Shown here one piece after another: positions 1 through 6,469 of a DNA stretch of 17,891 nt. Within the stretch, counting starts at the first letter, position 1. Each line of letters starts with the position of its first letter. The stretch comes from JAAYBQ01 sp035403465 (GTDB taxonomy: Bacteria; Spirochaetota; UBA4802; UBA5550): assembly GCA_035403465.1 (NCBI GenBank), contig DAONFG010000055.1:1-17891 (forward strand), written 5' to 3'. Under the pieces are notes generated by a model, which was not told the origin of the DNA, did not search any database, and was given only the letters and a program-made list of their open reading frames with translations. Made by a program: the position numbers and the translations under genes.

Positions 1-6
1 CTTAAT

Positions 7-227
7 CAGACCGTGTAAATACTGAACTAATTGCATTACTCACACGGTCTGCCCCAAAGGGGGCACGTATCCGGAATTATTCAAATGATAAATATTCTTG
101 AAACCATTTCTAAACAGGTTCCCTGGTTTTTGAAATATTTATTGGCAACCCGGTAATATAAAAAATCATTTATTTATTCCTGTTCCTTGAATCTGTAATT
201 GTTTCCATTTACGTGCCCCCTTTGGGG
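7..227. repeat. Non-coding element with nested perfect inverted repeats
   Basis: Two inverted repeats lie back to back. CAGACCGTGT (7-16) pairs perfectly with ACACGGTCTG (42-51). Directly after it, an 18-base arm at 52-69 (core CCCCAAAGGGGGCACG) is the exact reverse complement of 210-227. The AT-rich interior contains a weaker inverted pair: roughly 89-105 against the stretch around 131-147, about 13 of 17 positions. I see no credible reading frame inside. The layout could be a small non-autonomous mobile element (MITE-like) or a structured transcript. No target-site duplication is obvious. The rest of the leader to 366 holds only a possible promoter for the next gene (TTGACT at 306-311). Confidence 0.6.
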
Positions 228-366
228 GACAGGGGGAAATCAGCTATGTTGCTGGTTCTCCCGCCATTCCTGAAAGGGCTTTAAATACTGAATCACTTTA
301 CATGCTTGACTTTCTGTAACCGGAATGTTTTAAGATCTTAACTGCTTAACAGGATGGATCTGATCA

Positions 367-915
367 ATGAAACGTATATTAACACATGCAATTATTCTTC
401 TACTCTGCGCATCTGCACTCTTTTCCCAGGAAAAAGAGGCAAGGCCGCCCATTATCGAGGCTGCAGAAAAGGGCCTTACTGACGCGGTAAAAGTCCTTCT
501 TGAAAACGGGGCATATGTGAACGCACGTGACGGGAGCGGATACACTGCGCTCATAATTGCTGCAGACAGGGGCTACACTGACATGGCAAAGATCCTGGTT
601 TCAAAAGGTGCTCACGTTAATGCCAAGGCCGCGAACGACAACACCGCCATATCCCTTGCGGCAGAACGCGGGCATACTGAAATCGTAAAGCTCCTGGTTA
701 CGCACGAGGCATTTGTAAACACAAAGACCGCCGATGAGAGCACACCCCTTATACTCGCATCAAAGAACGGTCACACAGAGATTGTAAAATTTCTGCTTTC
801 TCATGGAGCATACGTGAATGCCAAACGCAATGACGGCAGGACAGCGCTCATGCTCGCATCCGAGAACGGGTTTGAAGAGATAATCAAGATACTCGCAAAA
901 GCAGGCGGCCGCTGA
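367..915 (+). CDS. Secreted ankyrin-repeat protein
   Basis: This 182-residue protein starts with a typical signal peptide: MKR, then a hydrophobic stretch to about residue 19 and small residues before QEKE. The mature part is almost entirely ankyrin repeats, about five units of 33 residues from residue 28 to the end. Each carries the family pattern TAL..AA..G..E.VK.LL..GA.VNA. Ankyrin repeats are protein-binding scaffolds, so the product probably binds a partner in the periplasm or outside the cell; the partner cannot be told from sequence. The start is supported by the signal peptide immediately after it; the ribosome-binding site (AGGATGG, about 10 bases upstream) is weak. The repeats run to the stop, so the protein looks complete. 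A run of T follows the stop but no strong terminator hairpin is present. Confidence 0.9.
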   Translation: MKRILTHAIILLLCASALFSQEKEARPPIIEAAEKGLTDAVKVLLENGAYVNARDGSGYTALIIAADRGYTDMAKILVSKGAHVNAKAANDNTAISLAAERGHTEIVKLLVTHEAFVNTKTADESTPLILASKNGHTEIVKFLLSHGAYVNAKRNDGRTALMLASENGFEEIIKILAKAGGR

Positions 916-964
916 TAACTGTTTTTTGACTTTGCCGCAAATCCTCCTTAATTTTTAACATGGC

Positions 965-984
965 GCGCCGCTTGTCACCGGCGC
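965..984. other. Short GC-rich hairpin upstream of the membrane protein gene
   Basis: GCGCCG (965-970) and CGGCGC (979-984) form a 6-bp stem with an 8-base loop, 30 bases before the next start codon. There is no T-run after it, so it is not a convincing terminator. A possible promoter lies just upstream (TTGACT 926-931, then TAATTT 949-954 with a 17-base spacer; the -10 match is poor). Confidence 0.25.
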
Positions 985-1014
985 AGACACCCGTCTAACA
1001 GAAAGGAGGGACTT

Positions 1015-1434
1015 ATGAACTTTAAAAGGTTTATTGCATCGGTAATCTCTGTATTTATCACATTCATGGCGCTCGACTTTATAATCCACAACATTATTCT
1101 TATGAATGTTTACGCATCCCTTAAAAATTTATGGCGGCCAGGTATGGAATCTTTAATGTGGATGATGCCCCTGATCACCTTCATACTATCTATCCTCGTG
1201 ACCCTGCTATTCATAAGGGGTTACCAGGATAGAGGAATCATGGAGGGTGTAAGTTTCGGCATACTGGTCGGGCTTATGACAAACGGCCTGGGAGCCTTTT
1301 CACAGTACTGGATGTACCCGGTACCGCTTTCACTTGCGGTTAAATGGTTCATTTTCGGGCTCATAGAATTCATTATAACGGGGATTGTTCTCTCCCTTGT
1401 TTACAGGAACAATGAGAAAGTCGATATTGAATAA
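1015..1434 (+). CDS. Small four-helix inner-membrane protein, unknown function
   Basis: The 139-residue product is predicted to cross the membrane four times, at about residues 5-30, 47-67, 78-97 and 106-130. Between the first two helices is a conserved-looking loop with YASLKNLWRPGMES. The second connecting loop carries GYQDRGIMEGVSFG, and YWMYPVP precedes helix four. This pattern (LWRP, the EG..FG turn, the Y..YP.P segment) recalls small uncharacterised membrane proteins common in Gram-negative bacteria, but I cannot name a family with certainty. The start is well set: AAAGGAGGG lies 6 bases before the ATG. It lies in the same direction as its two neighbours, 99 bases after the ankyrin gene and 55 bases before the next gene. 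Confidence 0.8.
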   Translation: MNFKRFIASVISVFITFMALDFIIHNIILMNVYASLKNLWRPGMESLMWMMPLITFILSILVTLLFIRGYQDRGIMEGVSFGILVGLMTNGLGAFSQYWMYPVPLSLAVKWFIFGLIEFIITGIVLSLVYRNNEKVDIE

Positions 1435-1489
1435 TACTTTACATTCTCCGGTTTTAGTTTAACCTGTCTTCATCAAACGAGGTGACCTG

Positions 1490-1747
1490 GTGGGCAAAGA
1501 GGAATTCAAGGAAGCGCTTTTCGAGACAGTTGAGGTCCTGATCCAGTACCAGCTGAGCAACAGCGGGAAGAAGCTTGTCCAGACCTATTTTAACGACGCT
1601 GACGGCGAAACGACATTGGACAGGGCTATCGGGGCTATAAAAAAATATACATCCGAAGAACTCCCGCCTCCTGAAGCAAGGGGGAAGAAACTGAAAGCAA
1701 GCCTTAACAGGCTTGCCTATGAAGCAAAACAGTGGGACGCGGAATGA
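1490..1747 (+). CDS. Small charged soluble protein, unknown function (GTG start)
   Basis: This 85-residue protein starts at GTG, preceded by GAGGTG about six bases upstream, which fits a ribosome-binding site. It is hydrophilic and mostly predicted helical, with a turn at EELPPPEARGKK (about residues 55-66). It has no signal peptide or membrane segment and no cysteine. I do not recognise the family. It follows the membrane-protein gene by 55 bases and may be cotranscribed with it. The opposite-strand frame here is a shadow. A long hairpin begins directly at the stop codon and may end the transcript. Absence of any recognised motif keeps confidence moderate; the good Shine-Dalgarno and protein-like composition support a real gene. 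Confidence 0.6.
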   Translation: MGKEEFKEALFETVEVLIQYQLSNSGKKLVQTYFNDADGETTLDRAIGAIKKYTSEELPPPEARGKKLKASLNRLAYEAKQWDAE

Positions 1748-1807
1748 CCCCGTTATTTCCCCCGGTAGCCCCGTTATGCATAACGGGGCTACCGGGGGAA
1801 TAACGGG
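1748..1807. repeat. 60-bp near-perfect inverted repeat (long hairpin)
   Basis: Two ~30-base arms meet at the centre ATGCAT and are reverse complements of each other with a single extra T in the left arm (TTATTTCCCCC against GGGGGAATAA). Each arm contains the word CCCCGTTAT or its close copy twice, so the hairpin is itself internally repetitive. It begins on the base after the preceding stop codon. There is no T-run, so it may act as a 3' end stabiliser rather than an intrinsic terminator, or it may be an inserted palindromic repeat. Confidence 0.8.
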
Positions 1808-1822
1808 CACGGAGGAAAGAAT

Positions 1823-1853
1823 TAAGGTTTTACACAGATGGACACAGATTTAT
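1823..1853. repeat. Dispersed intergenic motif (ACACAGATGGACACAGAT type)
   Basis: The stretch around TTTTACACAGATGGACACAG matches a short sequence that I recognise as recurring between genes in many bacterial genomes, where it often creates spurious small reading frames. The function is unknown. It opens the repeat island that continues to 2500. Confidence 0.4.
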
Positions 1854-1940
1854 GCCGCTCCGTGGTGAAGATTTCGTTTTATTGGCGCATGTGAATAATG
1901 AAGGCTCTGACCCCGGAAGGGTGGCTGTATAGAGAACACC

Positions 1941-2171
1941 TGTCCCGGCCGCAGTTTCGTTTGTACCGGCCGCAGTTTCGCTTGTACCGGCCACTGTTTC
2001 GCTTGTACCGGCCACTGTTTGGCTTGTCCCGGCCACTGTTTCGCCTGTACCGGCCACTGTTTCGCTTGTACCGGCCGCAGTTTCGCTTGTCCCGGCATCA
2101 GTTTTGCCTGTACCGGCTACAGTTTAGCTTGTACCGGCCACAGTTTTGCCTGTACCGACTGCAGTTTCGTC
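1941..2171. repeat. 21-bp tandem repeat array, eleven units
   Basis: Eleven consecutive 21-base units start at 1941, 1962, 1983, 2004, 2025, 2046, 2067, 2088, 2109, 2130 and 2151, with a broken twelfth at 2172. Each begins TGTACCGG or TGTCCCGG and ends with a CAGTTTCG- or CTGTTTCG-type tail. Units 2-7 are the most alike and units 8-11 drift. Because 21 is divisible by three, frames on both strands stay open and give heptapeptide repeats (RLYRPQF-like on plus, AGTSETV-like on minus). No frame has a convincing ribosome-binding site, and the plus frame runs on into the REP-like palindrome, so I regard this as a minisatellite and not a gene. Confidence 0.85.
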
Positions 2172-2180
2172 TGTACCAAG

Positions 2181-2249
2181 GGCCATATACTTCAGGCCAC
2201 AGCCTGTACCATGTATATCATATGGATCCCCGTCTGCACGGGGATGACA
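2181..2249. repeat. Intergenic repeat copy A with REP-like palindrome
   Basis: This unit is repeated at 2411-2501. It begins GGCCATATAC, continues through AGCCTGTACCATGT, and ends in a perfect palindrome: ATCCCCGT (2226-2233), loop CTGC, ACGGGGAT (2238-2245), then GACA. The palindromic part belongs to the widespread class of short intergenic repeats that give false peptides such as DPRLHGDD. Those translations should not be annotated as proteins. Confidence 0.75.
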
Positions 2250-2264
2250 AAAATAATTCCAACA

Positions 2265-2336
2265 CCCTCCCTTTGCGCCTTTGCGCCTCTGCGAGAGACA
2301 TCCTTTAATCCTTTCTCCGTGTCTCTGTGTGAGGCA
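2265..2336. repeat. Dispersed low-complexity intergenic motifs
   Basis: Two more motif types that recur between genes in many bacteria lie together here: TTTGCGCCTTTGCGCCTCTG (about 2272-2291) and CTCCGTGTCTCTGTGTGAGG (about 2315-2334). They carry no plausible gene. They link the two copies of the ~70-bp repeat. Confidence 0.45.
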
Positions 2337-2410
2337 TGATAAGTCCATAAACCACCTCCGGGGGTGGCTGGTAAATGTACATGAATTACAATGAAGTATA
2401 CTCAGCCGGG

Positions 2411-2501
2411 GGCCGTATACTCCATGCCGCAGCCTGTACCATGTGTAACATATAGATCAGCCAGGGCTCTTCCGAAGATCCCCGTCTGCACGGGGATGAC
2501 A
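2411..2501. repeat. Intergenic repeat copy B with 22-base insertion
   Basis: This is the second copy of the 2181-2249 unit, in the same orientation 230 bases away. GGCCGTATAC and AGCCTGTACCATGT align directly. The palindrome (2478-2485 with 2490-2497) is identical to copy A. Copy B has about 22 extra bases before the palindrome, bounded by GATC on both sides. The palindrome lies about 35 bases past the carA stop and could also act as a 3' hairpin for that transcript, though no T-run follows on the minus strand. Confidence 0.7.
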
Positions 2502-2530
2502 GACTCTTTTTATACCGCGAAATTATTGCT

Positions 2531-3610
2531 TCACCCCACCATCTTCCTGAAATCCTCGAACAGGTAGCGCGAATCATGCGGGCCCGGACTTGATTCAGGG
2601 TGGTACTGCACTGAGAACATGGGAAGCTTTTTGTGGCGCAGGCCCTCGACAGTGTTATCATTAAGGTTTATGTGTGTAATTTCTATGTCGCTGTTATGCT
2701 TCAGCGATTCCATGTCCGCTGCGAATCCATGGTTCTGCGAGGTTATCTCAACGCTGCCCGTAAGCAGGTTCTTCACAGGCTGGTTCCCCCCCCTGTGCCC
2801 GAACTTCAGCTTGTATGTTGTACCCCCCAGTCCCAGGGCCATTATCTGGTGCCCCAGGCATATGCCGAAGCAGGGGATCTTCTCCGCTGCAATGTCGCGT
2901 ACAAGCTGTTTCGCGTAATCTACAGCATCGGGATCGCCCGGGCCGTTCGAAAGGAACACCCCCTTAGCCCCGTCAGCCAGTACTGTCTGCAGCTTTGTAT
3001 TGCCCGGGTAGACAGTCACATTGAATCCTGCAGCGTTCAGGAGCCTGAGTATATTCAGCTTAACGCCGAAGTCAAACACAGCGATGTCCGGGTTTGTACT
3101 CTTACGTTCGCCGTAGCTGTACTTTGCAGTGCATGAAACCATTGAAGCAAGGTCAAGGCCGTTCATGTCAGGGTGGGCTTTAAGCCTCTCGACTGCGCCT
3201 TTCCTGTCAAAAAATATTCCGGCCCTCATTGCGCCCCTGTCACGGAGGTGAAGTGTAAGTTTTCTTGTGTCGACGCCCTCGATTGCCGGGATCTTTCCTT
3301 CTTTAAGGTAATCTCCCAGTGAACCTGTTGCCCTGAAGTTGGAGTATGTCTTGCTGTACTCCTTGACAACGAAGCCCGCAGCCTGAATTTTACCGGACTC
3401 CACGTCATCCTTATTAACGCCGTAGTTCCCTATCATCGGATATGTCATTGCAATAATCTGCCCGCGGTAGGAAGGGTCGGTGAGTATCTCCTGGTACCCG
3501 CTCATCGATGTATTGAATACAGACTCGCCGATCGACTCACCCTGGTACCCGAACATGGTCCCTTCAAACTCCGTTCCATCTTCAAGTATATAATATGCTT
3601 TTCTGTTCAT
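2531..3610 (-). CDS. carA: Carbamoyl-phosphate synthase small (glutaminase) subunit
   Basis: CarA hydrolyses glutamine and passes ammonia to CarB, which makes carbamoyl phosphate for arginine and pyrimidine synthesis in the cytoplasm. The 359-residue length is normal. Residues 1-135 form the CPSase small-chain domain (SGYQEILTDPSY..Q at 37-51). Residues 175-355 form the class I glutamine amidotransferase: oxyanion motif SNGPGDP (221-227), nucleophile Cys251 in FGICLGHQ, and His337/Glu339 in YHPESSPGP. The full catalytic set is present. GGAG lies 7 bases before the ATG. The gene follows hisD by 18 bases on the same strand, so the two are probably cotranscribed. carB, the usual partner, is not downstream: an intergenic repeat island follows instead, so it must lie elsewhere. 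The identification is secure. Confidence 0.97.
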   Translation of the reverse strand: MNRKAYYILEDGTEFEGTMFGYQGESIGESVFNTSMSGYQEILTDPSYRGQIIAMTYPMIGNYGVNKDDVESGKIQAAGFVVKEYSKTYSNFRATGSLGDYLKEGKIPAIEGVDTRKLTLHLRDRGAMRAGIFFDRKGAVERLKAHPDMNGLDLASMVSCTAKYSYGERKSTNPDIAVFDFGVKLNILRLLNAAGFNVTVYPGNTKLQTVLADGAKGVFLSNGPGDPDAVDYAKQLVRDIAAEKIPCFGICLGHQIMALGLGGTTYKLKFGHRGGNQPVKNLLTGSVEITSQNHGFAADMESLKHNSDIEITHINLNDNTVEGLRHKKLPMFSVQYHPESSPGPHDSRYLFEDFRKMVG

Positions 3611-3628
3611 TTTATTCTCCGCAAGACC

Positions 3629-4927
3629 TTACTTTTTAAACCTCACATCAACAGATCCGCCATGCTTGTCATCAAATCCCTCGCACTTCGACATAAGCTT
3701 CACCTGTTCCCTCGCTCTCTGCAGCGACTTTTCATTTAACAGCTGGAATGTGGTGCGCCTCATGAACGTATCAACCGAGGTCCCGGACGAAAACCTTGCA
3801 GCACCGCCTGTGGGCAGTATGTGGTTGGTCCCTGAAAAATAATCGCCCACAGCAACAGGAGCGTAACGGCCCAGGAAGAGCGAACCCACGTTCCTTATTC
3901 TCGACACATACTCCAGCGGGTTGTCCACCATGAACTCCATGTGCTCCGGCCCGTACTTGTTGCTGAAATCAATCGCCTCGTCAATTGAATCGACAAGTAT
4001 GATTGCCGCATTCTTCAGCGCAGCCTTCTTGATTTCGTGCCTGCCGCGGCCTGAATCTATATCCTCTTTTATATGCCTGTTGACCTCTGTTGCCAGCTTG
4101 CGTGATGTTGTCACAAGAACCGCAAGCGCCCTCTCCTCGTGTTCAGCCTGCGACAAAAAGTCCCACGCGACCCATTTAGGGTCCGACTTTTCGTCCGAGA
4201 TTATAAGAATTTCACTGGGCCCTGCCATTGAGTCAATCTGTATGATCCCCATGCTGAAGAGATATGTTTTTGCCGCGGTTACAAAGATGTTCCCCGGCCC
4301 CACTATAATTTCGCACTTCCTGATGTTCTCTGAACCGTAGGCTGCCAGCGCGATACCCTGTGCGCCGCCCGATTTAAGGATGCTGGTGACACCGAGCTCT
4401 TTGCATATAGCCAGTATTACATCGGGCACCTTCCCCTCTTTATTGGGCGGTGTTATTACAGTGATGTTTTTTGCACCCGCGATCTGTGCGGGGATAACAC
4501 CCATCAGCACCGATGACGGGTATGACGCTTTACCGCCGGGTACGTAAATTCCCGCGCTTTCAATCGCCTGGTATGTCGTGCCGAGGATCGTTCCGTCAGG
4601 CTTTGTATACATGCTGTTGTCACGAAGTTGTCTCCTGTGGAAATCCTCTATGTTTCTCCTTGCCTCCATGAATGCGGCAAGTACTTCCTTCGGTGTATTT
4701 TTATGGCCGGTGTTTATCTCTTTTTCGGCTGCTGTTACGGACTGGAGTTTTACACCGTCAAATTTATGGGTGTACCTCTTTACAGCCTCCTCCCTGTTCT
4801 GCTTAACATCATTAACAATCGGAACGACTGTGTTGATCATGATCGAACTGAAATCCTCGCCGAACCTGTTGAAAAAAGCATCAAGCTCTGAAGGTGTCAG
4901 GTCTTTGTATCTCTTTACCGGAACCAT
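3629..4927 (-). CDS. hisD: Histidinol dehydrogenase
   Basis: HisD catalyses the last two steps of histidine synthesis, oxidising L-histidinol to histidine with two NAD+ and a bound zinc. Family signatures seen: GPGNIFVTAAK, the zinc-site segment SQAEHEERA, the catalytic pair in GPEHMEF, the zinc-site GDYFSGTNHILPTGG, and the terminal KHGGSVDVRF. I place the start at the ATG at 4927 (protein MVPVKRYK..., 432 residues). AAGGAG sits 5 bases upstream and the length then matches the family; an in-frame GTG at 4966 would add 13 unlikely residues. A TTGACA hexamer (4991-4986) 60 bases upstream could be part of a promoter, although the -10 is weak. It is followed by carA after 18 bases. No other his genes are present, so histidine genes are scattered in this organism. 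Confidence 0.97.
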   Translation of the reverse strand: MVPVKRYKDLTPSELDAFFNRFGEDFSSIMINTVVPIVNDVKQNREEAVKRYTHKFDGVKLQSVTAAEKEINTGHKNTPKEVLAAFMEARRNIEDFHRRQLRDNSMYTKPDGTILGTTYQAIESAGIYVPGGKASYPSSVLMGVIPAQIAGAKNITVITPPNKEGKVPDVILAICKELGVTSILKSGGAQGIALAAYGSENIRKCEIIVGPGNIFVTAAKTYLFSMGIIQIDSMAGPSEILIISDEKSDPKWVAWDFLSQAEHEERALAVLVTTSRKLATEVNRHIKEDIDSGRGRHEIKKAALKNAAIILVDSIDEAIDFSNKYGPEHMEFMVDNPLEYVSRIRNVGSLFLGRYAPVAVGDYFSGTNHILPTGGAARFSSGTSVDTFMRRTTFQLLNEKSLQRAREQVKLMSKCEGFDDKHGGSVDVRFKK

Positions 4928-5004
4928 GGGATCTCCTTGAATGGTGTGTTTGTAAACCTTCCACACTTATTAACAGCGGGAAAATTGTCAAGTTTTTGAT
5001 ATTA

Positions 5005-6393
5005 TTAATATCCCGGTTCCCCCTTTAACATTGAAATGTCAACACACAGTATCCTCCTGTCACCCTCAGGCGTGACATATCTTTTTGATGCAGTTACACA
5101 GACGTTGCCGGTGGCCGCGGATATATAGGGTTCAGACACATAACTTTCGATATCCGGCACAAGGTTCAGGTAATAGTCCTTGTTTGACTGGTCGCTGTAA
5201 ATACTGTCAGGATGAAAAATCCTCCCTATCCCGGAAATGCGTATCCGGGAATTAAGCACTGTACCGGTTATCTGTATCCCCTTATCATCCAGTATATAGA
5301 TGCATTCAACACTGCGGTACTTTGTCACGGCATTGTTGATTGCATCGTCGGGCAGGAACATGCCGCTGCCCAGGATGTCGGCGATGATCCTTTCCATGAA
5401 CGCCATGTTCTGCATTCGTCCCTCTGCAGCCCTGAGCCTGCCGGCAATCACACGCTCCCTGTAAGTCTGCGACAGCTTCACTATCTTCCGCCCGATATTA
5501 TCATGCCTGATCTCTTCAGGCCGGCATGGTACTGAAAAAAAGTCACCCTGCAGTATGTCAGCGTTCAACTCCATCATCTTTAAGGCATCCTCATAGGTCG
5601 CTATCCCGTTAGCCACAACAAGTGCGCCCGCCTTGTGCGCAAGGCTGATGAGCGAATGCGAAACCTCCTGTTTAAAAAAATCGTCCGAGATGCCTTCTAT
5701 GATCAAACTGTCAAGCTTAACAAGGTCAGGCCTTACAAGGGCTATCCTGTCCCAGTTTGAGGAACCGGTGCCGAAGTCATCCATGGCTATCATGAACCCG
5801 GACTCCCTCCATGTCGAGGCAACCCGGGTGAGCATTCCCGTGTCTTCAAAGTCCGACTCCATCAGTTCAATGATAATGTTCGACGGATCTACTCCTGAAT
5901 TTTTTACCGTACTTAAAAAATTCTTTGGAACCAGGCCGCTTTTAACTGCCCTGCTGCTCACGTTTACCGAAAGCAGTATCTCCCTGTCACTCTTATGAAA
6001 AAAAGAAAATCCCTCCAGTGAACTTTTCCTGAAAAGGCGCTCTATCTGCAGAACAAGCCCCAGCCTGTCCGCGGACATGACCAGCGCATCTGCATCAATA
6101 ATCTTTCCATCTTTATCATTACTGCGGCAGAATGCCCTGTAACCGGCAACCCTCTTCTTTTTAATAAAGACCAGGGGCTGAAAGAGCACAGTAATCTCCC
6201 CGCTGTTGATAATGTCCTCTATGATATAATCCTCCGGCCTGATCATCCTCTCCACCTGTAAAATAACTGCTGCACGTTTTAACAGTCTCCTTTTACGGAC
6301 ATATAACCAGGGCATGATTTTTTTAAATCCCTGATTTAACAAAATGCCGGAAATGAATGATAAATTTACACATATGTAAAAAAACAGGATCAT
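5005..6393 (-). CDS. Membrane-anchored degenerate EAL-domain protein with C-terminal Cache/PAS-like domain
   Basis: EAL domains normally hydrolyse cyclic di-GMP. This one keeps the fold: FQPL at the start, SVNVSS, IELMES, DDFGTGSS, LVKLD and LQGDFFSVP are in order. However, the EAL tripeptide itself reads RAF, and the late AEGVET motif reads ANGIAT, so both metal-binding and catalytic acidic positions are gone. It is therefore probably a non-enzymatic c-di-GMP binder or a protein-protein switch. A single N-terminal helix (first ~20 residues) anchors it. The last ~150 residues (YILDDKGIQITG..., SNKDYYL, SEPYISAATGN, GDRRILCVDIS) look like a Cache/PAS sensor fold, as in YkuI-type proteins. I prefer the ATG at 6393 (462 residues); a longer frame to 6600 would lie antisense within the start of nadE. 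The ribosome-binding site is weak either way. Confidence 0.85.
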   Translation of the reverse strand: MILFFYICVNLSFISGILLNQGFKKIMPWLYVRKRRLLKRAAVILQVERMIRPEDYIIEDIINSGEITVLFQPLVFIKKKRVAGYRAFCRSNDKDGKIIDADALVMSADRLGLVLQIERLFRKSSLEGFSFFHKSDREILLSVNVSSRAVKSGLVPKNFLSTVKNSGVDPSNIIIELMESDFEDTGMLTRVASTWRESGFMIAMDDFGTGSSNWDRIALVRPDLVKLDSLIIEGISDDFFKQEVSHSLISLAHKAGALVVANGIATYEDALKMMELNADILQGDFFSVPCRPEEIRHDNIGRKIVKLSQTYRERVIAGRLRAAEGRMQNMAFMERIIADILGSGMFLPDDAINNAVTKYRSVECIYILDDKGIQITGTVLNSRIRISGIGRIFHPDSIYSDQSNKDYYLNLVPDIESYVSEPYISAATGNVCVTASKRYVTPEGDRRILCVDISMLKGEPGY

Positions 6394-6469
6394 GCTCTCT
6401 GCAAATCTCTTGACTTGACCGCATAAGGCAGTCCAATTATCAACTGAAGCGCTAAACCCGGGGGTTAAC

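Noticed and set aside
1941..2171. CRISPR array
   Set aside because: Units are contiguous with no spacers, and there are no cas genes.
1898..2308. A 136-residue plus-strand frame with RLYRPQF repeats, plus two minus-strand heptapeptide frames
   Set aside because: All follow from a 21-bp tandem repeat that cannot introduce stops; none has a ribosome-binding site, and the plus frame ends in a REP-like palindrome and other dispersed motifs.
2633..3136. Plus-strand frame of 167 residues opposite carA
   Set aside because: It is a shadow of a well-conserved gene, with no family resemblance or start signal.
4928..4966. GTG start adding 13 residues to HisD
   Set aside because: The internal ATG has AAGGAG at the right distance and gives the usual family length.
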